The notes under the pieces were generated by a model. The model saw only the letters and a program-made list of their open reading frames with translations. It had not been told where the DNA came from and did no database searches. From assembly GCA_038363925.1 (NCBI GenBank), contig JAQQWL010000013.1:620001-684000 (forward strand): a stretch of DNA of 64,000 nucleotides, in the 5' to 3' direction. Every line of letters begins with the position of its first letter. The stretch's first letter is position 1. The position numbers were made by a program, and so were the translations under genes. Shown here one piece after another: positions 22,195-35,612 of the stretch. The DNA is from Apiospora phragmitis (lineage: Eukaryota; Ascomycota; Sordariomycetes; Amphisphaeriales; Apiosporaceae).

Positions 22195-25100
22195 TCAAGC
22201 AGCAGCAGAAGCAGTAGTAGACGAAGCCGCCTCGGAAACGAACTTGCGTTTGCAATTGCACAAAAACTTCTTCCGGAACTGCGCGAGGTCGAGCTCTTGA
22301 AGACAAACCATGGCCTTCTTCGCCGCGGCCACCTTGGCATAACGCAGACTAGCCGCCGTGGCCGTCGTGACGACACGGCTGTGGACGGTGACGCCGTACT
22401 CGAACCCGGCCTCGCCGAGGCCGCCGTCCTCGTCGTCGCCCCGGAGCGGCAGCACGAGCAGCTGGTCGCAGCCGAAATCGTGCTTGACCTTGTTCTCAAG
22501 CGCCGTCGCGGGCTGCTTGTTGGCGTATGTATCGTAGATTTGCATGTCCTCGAAATAGGGGCGCACCTCGCGCTCGAAAAAGTCCCGAACCTGGGCATAA
22601 CTGAAGTCGCTGTCCACGAACAGGGCGCCGATGTAGGCCTCTGCGATGTCAGGTAGACACTTGGGGGGCGGGTTGACGTCCACCCAATAATTACGAGCGA
22701 ATATTTCGCGCGGAAGCCCCGAGCTGACGGCCTCCTCCTCGGCAGCCTCTCGCGCCTCGGTGATGGCTCCGACATAGTCGGCTATTTGTTGGGGAATTGC
22801 GCCAGTCATCGAGATCAGATGCTTGTGGAGGCCTAGCGACACGCAAAGACATCCCAAGAACTGGTTTGATACCATGGCCATCTTGTGCTCCGTGAGCCAC
22901 TGCGGGTCGGCGCTGGTGAATCGATGGAACAGGTAGTCAACGCAAACCATGTCATACAGCGCGTCTCCTGGAAACTCGAGGCGCTGGTAGTGAGGGACGT
23001 TTTCATACATGAAACTGTATGATGGGTGTGTGAAAGCGGAACGGAGCAGTCGGGGGTACTGGAAGCGGTAACCAAGGCGCTGTTCGATTTGGTTTGCGAG
23101 GTGAACGTGAACAGCTGTAGGGCTAGCCTTCTGCCAGTCCGGTACAACGAAACCCGCCAAGAAATCGTCAAATTTGGTCATGGTGTGCTGCTCGTTACCA
23201 GTGAATTTGGTCACGGCTTTTACGGCCATGTCGAATTCACCCTGTTCGTAAGTTGTAAGATAAGCAGCGCCGATGAGGGCCTCGCAGACATCGGCAATGG
23301 TCTTGTCGGCAAGGACATGGATTCCGCTTCCTACTCCCTTCCTGCCCATAATGCTCTCGTTTTTCTTTCCCTTGAGCAACTCGAGGCCGTCAGGATACCA
23401 AATTCGCCTATTGAAGGTCTTTGATCGGATAGATTCCTCGAGCTTCCGCTCTAGAGCATGATTGAACAGGTTCGTGTTGCAAATCATGACCATACGGTCG
23501 ACATGATACTGGAATTCGTTGGCGTCTGCCTTTCGTGCAAAAAGGGCTATGGTAGTGCTCATCTTGAGGAATGAGTCACCCAATAGTTCCAGTCGCTCAT
23601 AGTTGTTGCCCATGCCTCTCCGAAAATTAATCTTTTCCTCTGCGTGCTCTTCAGTATTATCGCTGTCTTTGGTCATTGCCTCGAGAGCCAAATCGGGCCG
23701 GATTTTGAGGTCCAGCGCTTCGCATGCTTCCAGTGCTATCAGGTTGGCATCCACCCGGTGAATGATAGCTGGTAGGTTGTACGCCATGGATACGATATCG
23801 GTAGGTAGCTGTTTTTGTATAATTAGCTGACAGTATAAATTGAATATTCACGGCCTATAACTTACTGGTGAGATTTCCAGGGTCTGGAAGCAGATGTAAC
23901 AGCGGTTTTGCGTGTCCGATGGCTTCTCAAACTCATCAAGAAGATTACGCCGTAGAGGTATGTACTCAGCCTCGACCACGGCGAGGTCCTCTCGGCGCTC
24001 CATATTGGCTCTCGACCTGGACCACAAGCTAACACTGTAGTTCCAGATGTCATTTGGTGCCTGCTTCCGGCCTTTGCTTTTGCTTAGGCCTTTGAGTGCA
24101 CCTGGAAGCTGTGTATCACTTGGCTTCATACCCTCGACGCGGCCAATTGTGTAGAATTTCCGAGATCCATCGTGTGGATCGGTAACAAAACAATTCCTAT
24201 ACTCGTTCGTTGACGCGGTCCTGTTCTTTCCAGCTTGGAGGCCGTGAAGCATTGTAAGATAACCCCAATCAACCAACGTCCGGATGTGTTCGGAATCGTG
24301 GTCCACCTCGAAATCGTGGCTTCCAGTCAAAGGCGCCAAGTAGTATGGCAGTTTTTCGGGCTCGTACTTGTATTGCTTACTGAAGACGTCCTCGAATACA
24401 CGTAAGGTGAAGGTGGTTAGAGCGTTAGTGCCATCCAGCGACAGCGTCATAGCCCCGTTAAGCGGAACACACTGCACCCCGGAACTGCTACCGTTTCCGA
24501 AGAAGATCTGGAAATCAGCGAGAGGCGGTAATGCTGTTCGTGTAAGGATGGCCATGGGTCTGGAGGATCGGCCGAGTGACTGTGGGTTGGTCAGTCGGAG
24601 TACTGTAATGTACAGCTCTGTAGCGATCCCTCGTTGTGACCATATAGCCGGCTTCGTCTTCATTGGATATTCGTGTCGCTTCTTGGAACTGAGAGCAAGT
24701 CTTGCGTTCCTCATTTTTGGTAGATGTTTCCTGAAAGTACTTTGCAGCCAATTGTCGAGGAACCCCTGCTTTCTCAACCGATAACAAGCATTGAATGCGG
24801 CAGAACATTTTGCGACTTGCTTGGAAGCAGCACGGTCGCCCATAGCAGTCTTGATGGGCGCATGGTCAGGCAAAATAACCTCGCATTGGAACTCCTTACC
24901 AACACTCTTCACCACGTAGTCCGCGTGCGCAGTATTATCGGAAGCGTTCTCCAGGAGGAGACGAAATCGGCCAGGACACCCAGGCTGCTCTTGAAAGTCA
25001 GTTTCGCCCCCGTTTCCTTGTCGGTGTAAGACTTCTTGACCTCTTTTCTCAAGTAATAGTCCATGTTGTAACTGTTGCCCACGAGTCTTCGGCCTTCCGG

Positions 25101-26942
25101 CAGTACAGCGGACAATTCGCCGAGTGTTTTCTCGTTGGTTTTGATATTGATATACCTCTGGATATGGTCCTCGTTGCCACGCTCCAGCATATGGTAAAAC
25201 CGCGAGTTTTCCATACGGGCCCTGCCCTTGGATTGGATGTACTGTATCATGGTGTTATAAAGATCAAACCGGACTATCATGTTGCAGTCTGGGATATCCA
25301 AACCCTCTTCAGCAATGTTGGTTGCCACTAGGCAGTTGAGCTCCGCAGACCTGAAGTGTCTGATTGCGGCCTCCTGCTCCTTGCGTGTCATGCCGAGCTG
25401 TTCGCCAGCTTCAACTAAGCCAGTTCCTAGCTAACCCATGTCTTAGCACTGATATTCGAGGGACGGATAGATGACTTACCAGTATTTGTGGCCGAACGTT
25501 TTTTAACCCCATTCCTGGTTGCATGAGCAAGTCGGTTAGCAAAACCGCCGTAAGACGCCTGTCGACAAAAATGATGCACTTATCCGTCCTAGGCGTAAAC
25601 TCATTGGTCAAGATGGAAGACAGCCTTAGTATCTTATCAGATACGAAGCCATGAGACGCTTGCGCTTCCTTTGGGAATGTGCTCGCAATGCTTCATACGC
25701 CAGCTGCACAGCATGCACCTCGCTATCAATCGTGGAGACCAATTTATCGTCAGTTTGCACGACTACGGCTCTCTTCATGACATATGCCTCGGTCCTGGCT
25801 TTGGCCTTGAGTAGCTCTTCTGCAGTGAAGCATAGATGCCAGGCCCGGTCAGCACACCATGGACCAAGTTCACGTGTAGACCACTTGGCGAAATCAAACA
25901 ATTTTTTGAAGTGGCTGTTGTGCCCGATCAGACTGTTGAGTCTCGACCAAAGAGGCGTTTCGAATGGGGCTGGGACAAGATTATACTCGACGATTTTCTC
26001 AATGCTCGTCTTTTGTAGAAGTTCTCGGAAAGCCCCCGAATCTGCAACGGTTGCAATTTCACTGTGTAATAAGCCTTCCAACTCAAGGGCGCCAGTCAAA
26101 ATATCGCCTCTTTTCACGTCGATTGGAGAAGCTGTCATTCCAAAAATGCGAGGTCGCTGGGTGTTGTGCTTCTCGGCATCTGCATAGAAGTCCTTGATGA
26201 TGACTGAATAGGGATGGTTCTTCTTAGCATGGTGGGCCTCGTCAAAGATCAGGAGATTGATCTGGTCAATCTTGAGATAGGAATGATGAAGACAGTCCAG
26301 GAGAATGGCTGCAGTGCAAACGACCACTTCTTTAGACAGAAGAACCTTCTGACAGTAGTCTCGCTTCGTTCCTGAGCTTCCCAGCTGCTCGCCCGACACG
26401 TCACCAACCGAATAGTCCAGGTTAATCCGCAAGAACGCAGACTGTTGAGCCACAAGTGAGACTTTGTCAACGAGGAAGAAGGATATTCTTGGTGGTTGGC
26501 CACTGTCACGATCAATAATTTCTTGCTCAATGGTGTGTCGCAGTAAAAGTGCTGCAATGGCCGTCTTTCCCGATCCTGTACTAAGGACAGCGATGGTATT
26601 CCTCTCTTTTGCTCTCTCGAAGAGCTCGACTTGGTATTCCCGCGGGCTATCGATTACCCTCTGGGCGCCACATTTGTTCGTTGCAGATTTGCCATGACTC
26701 TCATCGTCTGCTTGCTGCTTTAGCTGTTCTCTTCTGTAATCGTTAAGGCTTTGTTGGGCAGCAAGTTGCATGGCTCTTCTCTTGAGCGCCTCGGGCTGCT
26801 CATTGCTGAGTTCGACATCGCTCAAGTCTTCCGGGTCACTCTCCTCCTCTGCATGTGGCTTGCTGCTACGTGAGGCAACATCATCATCAACCGCCGACAG
26901 AGGGCCGGAATCAAAGGTATGGTTTTGCTGTTCCGAAGTCAT
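22195..26942 (-). CDS. DCL1: Dicer-like protein 1
   Basis: RNase III-type endonuclease that cuts double-stranded RNA into small RNAs; in Neurospora DCL-1 acts in quelling and meiotic silencing. In order: helicase with Walker A TGSGKT, DEAH box (IFDEAHHAKKNHPY), AEEGLDIPDC and QSKGRARM; Dicer dimerisation region; a middle region; RNase IIIa (YERLELLGD, DVCEALIGA); RNase IIIb (YQRLEFPGDALYD, DIAEAYIGALF); dsRNA-binding domain; and a FLCNCKRK tail as in DCL1. Introns lie at 25431-25479 (49 bp) and 23809-23865 (57 bp). Two breaks, each one base short, occur at about 25675-25690 (frame would stop at 25626, but FVSDKILRLSSIL follows) and 24947-24963 (DFVSS to LENASDN). Corrected length is 1547 residues, normal for DCL1. 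The IIIb signature has Pro where Leu is usual. Confidence 0.93.
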
Positions 26943-28162
26943 CTTGATGCCGTGGCCAGGACCAGGGTAGCATCAGTACAGAGCTGTTGATGTATACATG
27001 TAAACAGGCGTACGATGTGCTTCGATTCGGGTCTGAGAAGGAGATGCTGGTCTTAAAGAGATGGGCCAAGGAATGAAAGTTGACCCAGTAAGTAAGTTTG
27101 AGGACTGGGATAGGATGGATTTGCATTCAATGGTTGTCGAATTGACTAAGCACGACCTTCGTTTTTGTCAGTTACCTCGAGGCACATCACTGATGTCGGT
27201 GCCTCAAACAATGTGAAGGAGGGCAGAATACGCAAGTGAGAAAGGCCCCAACACTGATCTCAAGCTTAGTTCTGTGGGGGAAATGCCACGATTAGGTACA
27301 CGATTTCACTGCATGCGTGCAAACAGGGAGAGCTCTCATTGAGAGCATAGGGTACGTAAAGCAGGCAAACAAACGAGGAAGCAACCACTCATTGTTCAAT
27401 CACCATTTGCAGTGTCCCGTTCTGCAGAACAGCTTCACCTAGTAATGACCAACCGTGTTTCGAAAGGGATGATGTATGTAGGTGAGTTTCCTGCCCTGTG
27501 TGAGCTCAAGAAGATGCGCCATCTTCACAGGGAAACTATTCTCACTTTCTAAGCATTCCAATTCTTGGGCATGGGAACGGCATCAGTGACACAAGGTAAG
27601 GCAAACAGGGGAGTGTATTTATCGGATATGCACATATGCCATATCGATATAAGGTTAGCAGGTAAGGTCGCAGTTGAAACATCGATACCCGGTTTTTTCA
27701 TGCAGGGTCCTTGCCTCTGTCAAATCGCTGCAGGGTAGAAGGTACGTACCCCGTCCTGAGTGAGGCAGAAAAAAACGAGGGGTGCTGGGCGTATGGTGGA
27801 AGATCTCCTACTAACCTCAATGATACAATATTGCCCCTCCATTGATTGCTTGAGGGTTGTTCAAAAGACATAGGCTCAACTTATTACGTATGTGCCTGTG
27901 CATGCGACATATCCCAATATTGCCACCCAGATAACTCAACCTGGTCACCTGGGGCTATAGTTGTTCGACGTGCATATCATCATATCCCTTTTCTTTTTCT
28001 TTTCTTCTTCTCCCTACTCTTTTCTCAGCTTTGGTTGACTTCCAACAGAAAGGCAGAACAGCACCGTCCCCTATTCGCCGTCCTTTTTTGTTATACAGCC
28101 GTGCGGCTGAACTCATTACTCGCAAGGTCTGGTTTTCCGCATAAACCAATCACGGCTTAGAT
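26943..28162. promoter_or_regulatory. Divergent promoter region between DCL1 and TAP42
   Basis: 1.2 kb between divergently transcribed genes. It is pyrimidine-rich close to the TAP42 start (TTTTCTTTTTC at about 27990). No separate gene is supported. Confidence 0.6.
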
Positions 28163-29245
28163 ATGGCTGAGCCAAAGACCTTGAAATCGGTCTTTCTGGG
28201 TGCCGAGACCAAAAAGGCGACATTAGATGGCGCCTTTGAAGCAAGCTCTCCAACATACCGCGAGGATCTGGAGTTTGCCCTGAAAGCTTACCAGGAATGT
28301 CTGCAGATTATCAGTCAAGTTTCTCTCTTCAGCAACAACGAGAGTCTTGAAGATATCAACACATCAGATCTGCCCTATCTGTTGGTCAGCTACCGCATAG
28401 CTGAACTGTTGCAAAAGATTTCCGTCTCTAGCCCTCTTGAGCGTAGGGCAGCTCTGAGGACAACAAGAGAGGCATATGAACGATTTTTACATCTTCTCGA
28501 CAACTACACGTTGCTCTCTCCATCAGATCTGAAGCTTTTCGCCTTGTACCAAGAGGATCCGGAGTGCTTCTCCACAATCTCCACCACAGATCCAGCAGCT
28601 CGGCGCAATGCTAAGATTGCGAACTTCAAGCACGAGAAGGAGTTGAAGCAGAAACTGGAGTACATGAGGCACTCTCCACGCTACCTCGAAAATGGTGGCG
28701 ACGAGGAAGCAGTCAGAGAGCTATATCTTGCCAATATAGCCTACTGCGCCTACATGACATTCCAAGCATTGGAAGGCATTAGTCGCGAGATGGATGTCCT
28801 AGCCCAGGCCCCTGTGCCGCTCATCCCTACCACAACAACCGTGGAGGAGGACGAGAGGCGACGCCGGTCGCCAGCGGAAGCGGATGATGATTACTCGGGT
28901 CGCTTGGATTCATCCTTCCAGAATACGCAGTCGTCTGGACCGCTCTTGAGCAAGGATGGAAAACCGCTACGGCCCTTTACACTCACGAACGGAAGACAAG
29001 ACTTGCAGCAAGGGGTTTTCCGGCCTGGCCACAATTTGCCTACAATGAGCATTGACCAGTATTTGGAGGAAGAGAGGCGGCGGGGTGGCATCATCGAGGG
29101 TGGAGGAGAGGCTAGTGGTCGACAGGCAACCCCAGATGAGGACAATTATGAGAAAGCGGATGCCGAGACGATGAAGGCCCGTGAGTGGGATGAATACGTC
29201 GAGTCTAATCCGAAGGGCAGTGGCAATACTTTAAATAGAGGCTGA
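28163..29245 (+). CDS. TAP42: TAP42-like protein, PP2A-associated regulator
   Basis: A 360-residue intronless homologue of yeast Tap42 / mammalian alpha-4, which binds PP2A-type catalytic subunits and links them to TOR signalling in the cytoplasm. The N-terminal two thirds are helical (EFALKAYQECLQIISQVSLF, LYLANIAYCAYMTFQALEG). The C-terminal family signatures are present: MSIDQYLEEERRRGGII, then AREWDEYVESNPKGSGNTLN before the stop. An acidic/basic linker (VEEDERRRR) separates the parts. The frame is open from first ATG to stop, with no indel. It lies head to tail with CDC73 and divergent from DCL1. This is among the most secure calls in the window. Confidence 0.94.
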   Translation: MAEPKTLKSVFLGAETKKATLDGAFEASSPTYREDLEFALKAYQECLQIISQVSLFSNNESLEDINTSDLPYLLVSYRIAELLQKISVSSPLERRAALRTTREAYERFLHLLDNYTLLSPSDLKLFALYQEDPECFSTISTTDPAARRNAKIANFKHEKELKQKLEYMRHSPRYLENGGDEEAVRELYLANIAYCAYMTFQALEGISREMDVLAQAPVPLIPTTTTVEEDERRRRSPAEADDDYSGRLDSSFQNTQSSGPLLSKDGKPLRPFTLTNGRQDLQQGVFRPGHNLPTMSIDQYLEEERRRGGIIEGGGEASGRQATPDEDNYEKADAETMKAREWDEYVESNPKGSGNTLNRG

Positions 29246-29744
29246 TGGGGAAGTCAGGCTGCCATGTATTTCGAGCGGTTTGCAGCGAGGCACACACACG
29301 TAGAAAGCAGGCCAATGTCATGAAATGCTTTGATCATCGCATCTGGAGATTTTGGCGGAGCTGTTTCCTTGACCGCTGAAGAAACCCCGTAAGCCGATGC
29401 TTCTGTCATAGCAGTAATTTACTGGTATGTACACAATCAGTCTTCCTCTATCATTCTGTTTTATTCATCATGATCGCATGGACTTATTTGACTTGTTGTG
29501 ATTATCATATGTTATGGGCGAATCCAGGGTGTGGTTGATCCCCGAACTGACAGCCTCGTGTGAGAAGTTATAAAAACGTGTGGCTGTGCAACAAGGCTGC
29601 ATTTCTGGAGCTTCACTTGTTCAACAACTAAACCCGCGCGTCATCTCAACCTCGAACTCAGCCATTCCCACCTTCAATTCCGATTCAAATAAAAGTAGGA
29701 ACTCATTTGCACGTCACGCTACTTGGATTTGGGAATTGGACGCC
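29246..29744. other. Intergenic region between TAP42 and CDC73
   Basis: About 0.5 kb holding the 3' flank of TAP42 and the promoter and leader of CDC73. An in-frame open stretch extends upstream from CDC73 but has no credible ATG. Confidence 0.65.
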
Positions 29745-31055
29745 ATGTCAACCTCAGAAATGGACCCGTTGCTCCTCTTGCGACAGTCTTTCGCGTCCGG
29801 CAGCGCGATAACCGCCACGTCGGACGACGGCGCCGAAGCCGACCTCTCCAAGGCCACCAAGCTCACCTTCAAAACCCCGTCGCGGATATCGCTACCGATC
29901 GACACGGCGACGCGCTTCGTGTCCAACGACACGCCCGTCGACCTGCGCAGCATCTACCTGGCCTGGCTGAAGCGCGAGGTCGCCATCCCCGAGTACACGG
30001 CGTCCGTGTCGCAGCTGAACGAGGAGCTCGCGGACGGGAAGAAGGTGCAGAACTTGGCCTTCGTCGAGCGGTTAGACCTGATCACCTGGCTGGAGGGCGC
30101 GAGCGAGGAAAGCGAATACATCAAGCCGCTCGCCGGCGACAAGGATGGCGTGGCCTCCAATGCGGCGGCGGCGCTGGCGTCCAAGGGCGCGCAAGCTCCC
30201 GCCATCGGCGGCACGGTGAGAAGAGCAGGTAAGGGCACATTAGATCCACGGCTGGCCGTGATATACAATAGCGAGCGAAGAATGGGCGATCGGAACGCGG
30301 CACTGAGAGGAATCAAACCTACTGTGAGTCTTGGAGTGGCGTTTTTCTGGCGTTTACAACAACGTATTTCACATACTGACCACGAGTGATGACAGGACTT
30401 CTCCCATGTTCGCAAGCTAGCAGCACCTTTCATGTCCAAGAGACCTTCTTCTACAACAAATATCTCCTCCAACCCGTCGCTCGCGCTCAACCAGAAGACC
30501 AAGCGTCCAGACCCTATCATCCTCCTGTCACCCTCCGCCTCCTCCCTCCTCCGGATGTCCAACATCAAGTCGTTCCTCGAGGGCGGCCAGTTCATGCCCG
30601 CCGATAGCGCCAACGCGGGCTCCACGTCGAGCGCGTCGATGCTGCACATCAACCGCTACTGCAAGGACATTGACCCGAACCGGCCGATGCGCTTCATCCT
30701 GGTCGAAGGCCCCGAGAAGTTCAAAGAGGAGTACTGGAATCGCGTGGTGGCCGTCTTCACGACGGGCCAGCCGTGGCAGTTCAAGCAGTACCGCTGGACC
30801 AACCCCCACGACCTGTTCCGCCACATCCCCGGCATCTACGTGGGCTGGCGCGGCGACGCGCCCCCCGAGAACATCCAGGCCTGGGGCCACCGCGTCCTCA
30901 ACGTCGGCATCGACCGCTGGAAGGGGATTAACCCCACGGGCACCGACGCGAGCCGCTGGCGCGACCGGGAGGTGGTCGAGCAGATCTGGCGGGCCATCGA
31001 GACCAGTATGCGAAGCAAGGGCTGGAAGAAGGACCAGGCTCCCATCGCGATATGA
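29745..31055 (+). CDS. CDC73: CDC73, Paf1 complex subunit
   Basis: A nuclear subunit of the Paf1 complex, which associates with RNA polymerase II and supports elongation and histone modification. The start MSTSEMDPLLLLRQSF matches the family's DPLLLLR opening. The N-terminal half includes DLRSIYLAWLKREVAIPEY, and TLDPRLAVIYNSERRMGDRN precedes a 72 bp intron (30324-30395, GTGAGT...ACAG). The second exon carries RRPDPIIL-like sequence (KRPDPIILLSPSASSLLRM), FLEGGQF, and the Ras-like C-terminal domain with RFILVEGPEKFKEEYWNRVV and WQFKQYRW. The exons sum to 413 codons including stop (412 residues), with no frameshift. Confidence 0.95.
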
Positions 31056-34000
31056 TGATCACGAGGAGAGCATGTGGGCGTCCGGGTGAGAAAGACGGCG
31101 ATAGCGGTGGCTTCAGACGGGAGCTCCGTAATCAGGAAGCAAGATGTGTATTAACAGGAGAAAAAGGCGTAGAGGGCAAGCACCAAGCAAAAGTTGAAAT
31201 TCAAGGGCGGCAATTCTACGTCTACCCGCCATGTACAGTTACCGTTACCTACTCTGAACGTGAGGGCTTGTGGCTTATTAACTACTTGGCCAGCCCAGGC
31301 ACGATATATGAAATGATAGAATGAGAGCAACACCTCTTAATAAACACCGTGTTTATCCTCTGGAAACGAAGGACAGGCTGCTCAATAATATATCCCCGAA
31401 TCATCAACCTCGGCGCCGGCGCTCCTTGATTTGATACTATGATCACGCATTCTTGGCAGGGGAGACGCACTGCTCACATTGTCATCTCCCGAGAGGATAC
31501 CGTGTCTGTCGGGTTTCTCCCCATTGTTATTGGACTCCTTGAGTCGTACCGAACATTGAATTATTAGTATCGTCCATTGTACGCCGCCTCCCGCAGCCGT
31601 CTCGGCCTGTGGATGGACCCTCCGCATACGCCACCATCAACGTCCCAGGGTGTATCAATACAGCATTACTGCGGTGAGTCTCTTTCTTCCTTCCTAAGGT
31701 CTTGCTCTACTTTCTTTTCTTCTTTTTTGGAGGGGGGAAAGGGGCTTCAGTGGTACCTGGAAGCTGATGTGTGTGTGCCTGTGTGTATATATTCAACCGC
31801 ATGGAAGAACGGCCCCCATAGGACTCTGTTAGTCCCTCTTGGGATATGGGTAGTGCTGCCTATTCGTCTCGGTACATAAAAGCGGTATCTGAGACGAGTC
31901 GTGGCATTGGCTGGCCACAATGGACTTCCAATCACATCGTTTCGAAAGTCCGCCCTGTCCTAAGCTGATGACAGGGGCTGCGGGGGTGTGTGGCATCGCA
32001 GGGCAGGCTAGCTCGCTGGGCTGGACCTTCGACTGGCTTCGTCTCATGAACAACATAGCTGGCTCGACCAAACGCATAGCCGAGTTAGGTCTCCTTCGTA
32101 GTTCATAATCCACCGACAGCTACTGAGACCCATTTCTGCATTGGGGCGGGAGCTGCGAAGCTGCGGCCGGCGAGGCTGTCCGAAGTCAGAGCCCGGGAGT
32201 TTAGGGGGGCAGAAACAGCAAAAAGCAATCAGGGCTTTTCAAGACGTCGCTCGGTCTGCTATCTAAATTCGACACGTTATACTCCCGATTTGAAGGACCA
32301 CCTTAGTCAAGGGCCCTTGGTACTTCCGAAGGGTCCTGGGCTCTGTGGCTCCAGTAAACTGACAGTGAGTCCGCCCCATATACGACGGCTAGGCAATATG
32401 AAGATTCCCTAAAGGGGGCTCTGCCTGCTTCTAGACTATATCATGACTGGCCTTGATATATATGTTTAAGGGGTAAGTTCGCCAATGGCCAAGTCATTCG
32501 ACCAATAAGCCCGGGTTTGAGCAAAACAAATTCGCTCGTCTAATCAGCGATTCTGTCAAAGGAGATACCCATCCTACGGTGTATCAGCTATAACCAAGGA
32601 ATATACACAGCCTTATCATAGCCGCAAGCTCTGCTAGTCAGCACTTGCATTGCAACTTTACTTCTCCGCGGAAGCGAGCGCCGGACGCGGGATTCCTCGC
32701 GTCCCGACTTGGCTGTTCGGTTGATACACAGAAGGATTACCTTCGTCCAAGGGGAGAATGAAAGTAATCGTATTTTCCGTATGCACTAGCTGGATCGGAG
32801 CGTGTGGTGTTCGTCCTACAAAGATCGGAAGAAGACTCGCTTGGACAGTCTGAGCTTCCGAAAAGTCACTCTTGCCTCGTTCCAATGGTCTCCTGCTGCC
32901 ATATGGGTGAGGGATACAATTAGAAATAACTTGCATGAGCCCAAAGAACTTAGTAGGATGCTGATGAAATACCACCAATAAGGGCGTGTGGGGGGCATTG
33001 ACTTTATTCATATGCTCGTATGCCTGGCCCTCTAGCCAAAGTAGGCGCCAGCGGAAAGCCAGGTTAGATAGATGGTGTTGTAGATTAGAAATGAGTTTGC
33101 TTTTGTCAATAAGAAGCTTGAGAGGCTAGAGGTCTACGCCCAGATATTACTCGTGACTTCCCCGTGAAATTGATTCCGTTACTCATAGATTATGCATGGC
33201 TATTAGAAACATTTGCAATGTGAAGAAAGGCAGACGGAAAGTAGCAGCGGGTTACTTGCCGAGTAACCATTCATGTGGCAAAATGTCTACCCGAGCAGAC
33301 TATCCCCTGAATCAAGTGACATCCAACGTGCCTGAGCATTGATCTTGCTTTCATGGACAGGATACGGTGTCACCAATTTTGGTATACACGAATCACCTCG
33401 AAGGTGCCGCCCACCTGTCTGGTTTCCAGGACTGGCCAGCCGTAAGAGTAATCGTTTTGGTCATATCATTATACATTCACTGCTACTGTTGTGCACCGGC
33501 GATAGCATTGGCTCTGTGCCCACAACTCTGGTTCAATGTCGAACTACCTACCTCTTGGGCTGTGGCCATCTGGCTTGGCGGTAGTGAGGCAGTAGCGAAC
33601 ACAGGTCGTCCAACCGGATCGTTACCTCTAAGCTGAACATATGTAAGCATCAAACATGCGCGAGTACTCACATGGCTCGGGCGAGTGTAGTACAAACCTT
33701 ATGCGCGACACAGACAGACAGTAATGTTTCACCCGGACGGCCGATGACATCAATGAGCTGTTTCCTTTCGGCGCTTGGAGCGTGCCTACCACGTTCCGCG
33801 GGTAAGTTTTGTACTTTGCATGCAGTAGTAGAGTTTGTTTGGGCTCGGACAGAAGTCCGACTGAGACTCGAATGGGAGAAGAAATCCCTATTGCCGTGGA
33901 TGTTTCGCACTATGGATCTGATCTGTCAATGGGTTCGTGAAAACGATAGCAGCTTACAACATTAAGTACTTCTCACAGCAGTGGTACTACTCCGAATACC

Positions 34001-35591
34001 AAACAGACTCGAGACTTCATCCATTCCCCATTCCCCGGTGACTGGTTTGACTCGACTAGATCGGATGGTAAGGCCACCACGGTTGAGGCCTCGTCTGTCC
34101 AGCTTCTTTCTTACTCTACGTAGTACTATTATTTGCTTTCTTTTCTGTTTTGCTGTTGACGACCGGTTGCCGACAACACGTGGCTGTGTGGCACAAAGCT
34201 GAGACACCACGCGCTATCATGGAAGCTACTCAACTGACACATTACATATGCCTTTGCAGCACGTGGCAAGGTGGCGGTAATGGGGCAGCCAAGGGGTGAA
34301 GTAGTAGTAGTTGTGGCTGTCACTGTTGATCTCCTATACCAGCTAATATGGGCAAATATATCCCCCTGGTGACTTGAACTAGGTCCCATCCACTACGAAG
34401 CGCCTGTGCTATCAAACATCTCGGTCTCGCGCAACGAGGCCATGGCCGTGTCACAACCGATTACCTTGATCAATCACCCCCCTGGAGCTTTCTCGGGGTT
34501 CCATCTCTCCTTGATACAGATCTGTCTGATCTTAGCCAGGCGAGCAGCGGCAAGGTACCGCAGTCACACGAGCCAGGCAAGAAGTCTGCGGAATATCGCG
34601 TAATCTTATCTCTCCCAATAGTGAGTGCCAGGCGAGGCAGAGTACGGCCAAGGGCACGTCGTACGTAGTGTCGGTCGTAAGGAGAGACAAACAAAGGTAG
34701 TTGTGGCAGATAGTACTACAGGACGAAGACTCCGGCGTACGGCATTGTCTCGCTCGCATATCAGGTGCTACAGCCAGCCCAGTAGGTTAGCCAGCAGCTG
34801 TGTGAGGTGGGTACCAAGATGCTGCAAGCGCATCCGGAGTGGTCTCAACATAGTGAAGTGATATATTAATACGTAGTACTAATTAATAGGGGCAAACGGT
34901 CTGGTAGCGTTGCCGTTTCGCGCCTCCCTCCCCTTCCCCCTAAACGGATCGCATGCCGGCCGAAAAGCAGATCCGGCGCCCTCGGATGAACGGATCGTGT
35001 GTTTATTATTGCAGCCGATGAAGATCACTAGCCCCCTATCTGCACTTGGATCTGCCATAAGATCATGCATGAGGCGTGTACTGTAAGTAAAGTAGGCAAG
35101 ACTGCCCGCCAAGTATTTTCGACATCAAGCTTCATTCACGATCGCAGATTGAAACCGACTTCGCCGAATGTGCCTTGACGTTGCTGCCTCGGCAGATCGT
35201 CATGCCTGCTCGCTTAAAACAGTTGCCTGACGCCGATCATGACCGCCATGGGATTCGCATTGAGAGAGGAGAGCTATCAATTGGCGAAAGTACACAAGAC
35301 CCAAAACATTACGTACATATGTACGTACAGAGATAAGCCACGAAGAGAGCTGAGCGAGGATGCGATGGCCTCTCTCACACTGTGTGTATCATGTTGTTTG
35401 CCAATCTGCTAACGTTGAGATGCCCACGCGCCCAGCTAGCGACATGCACCACTACTTACTGTAAGCAGTAAGAGACGGGCGCAGAAAACGGCCGGACTGT
35501 CCAGCTTGGCGGGGTTTGCTGCCACGTGGGAGCACAACCATGTTCATGATGGCGTTATGATATGCATTTTGACCCGTCCCGTCGTGGGTGT

Positions 35592-35612
35592 AGCCAGCCA
35601 GCCAGCCAGCCA
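35592..35612. repeat. AGCC microsatellite
   Basis: Five tandem AGCC/CCAG units inside the gene-poor region. Confidence 0.8.

Noticed and set aside
22297..22656. 119-codon open frame opposite the DCL1 dsRNA-binding region
   Set aside because: Antisense shadow of a strongly conserved coding sequence.
32658..33011. 117-codon open frame on the minus strand in the gene desert
   Set aside because: No recognisable family, no flanking exons and neutral-looking composition.
34370..34400. GTTCAAGTC-like motif on the minus strand resembling a tRNA box B
   Set aside because: No box A at proper distance, no acceptor or anticodon stem can be folded by eye.
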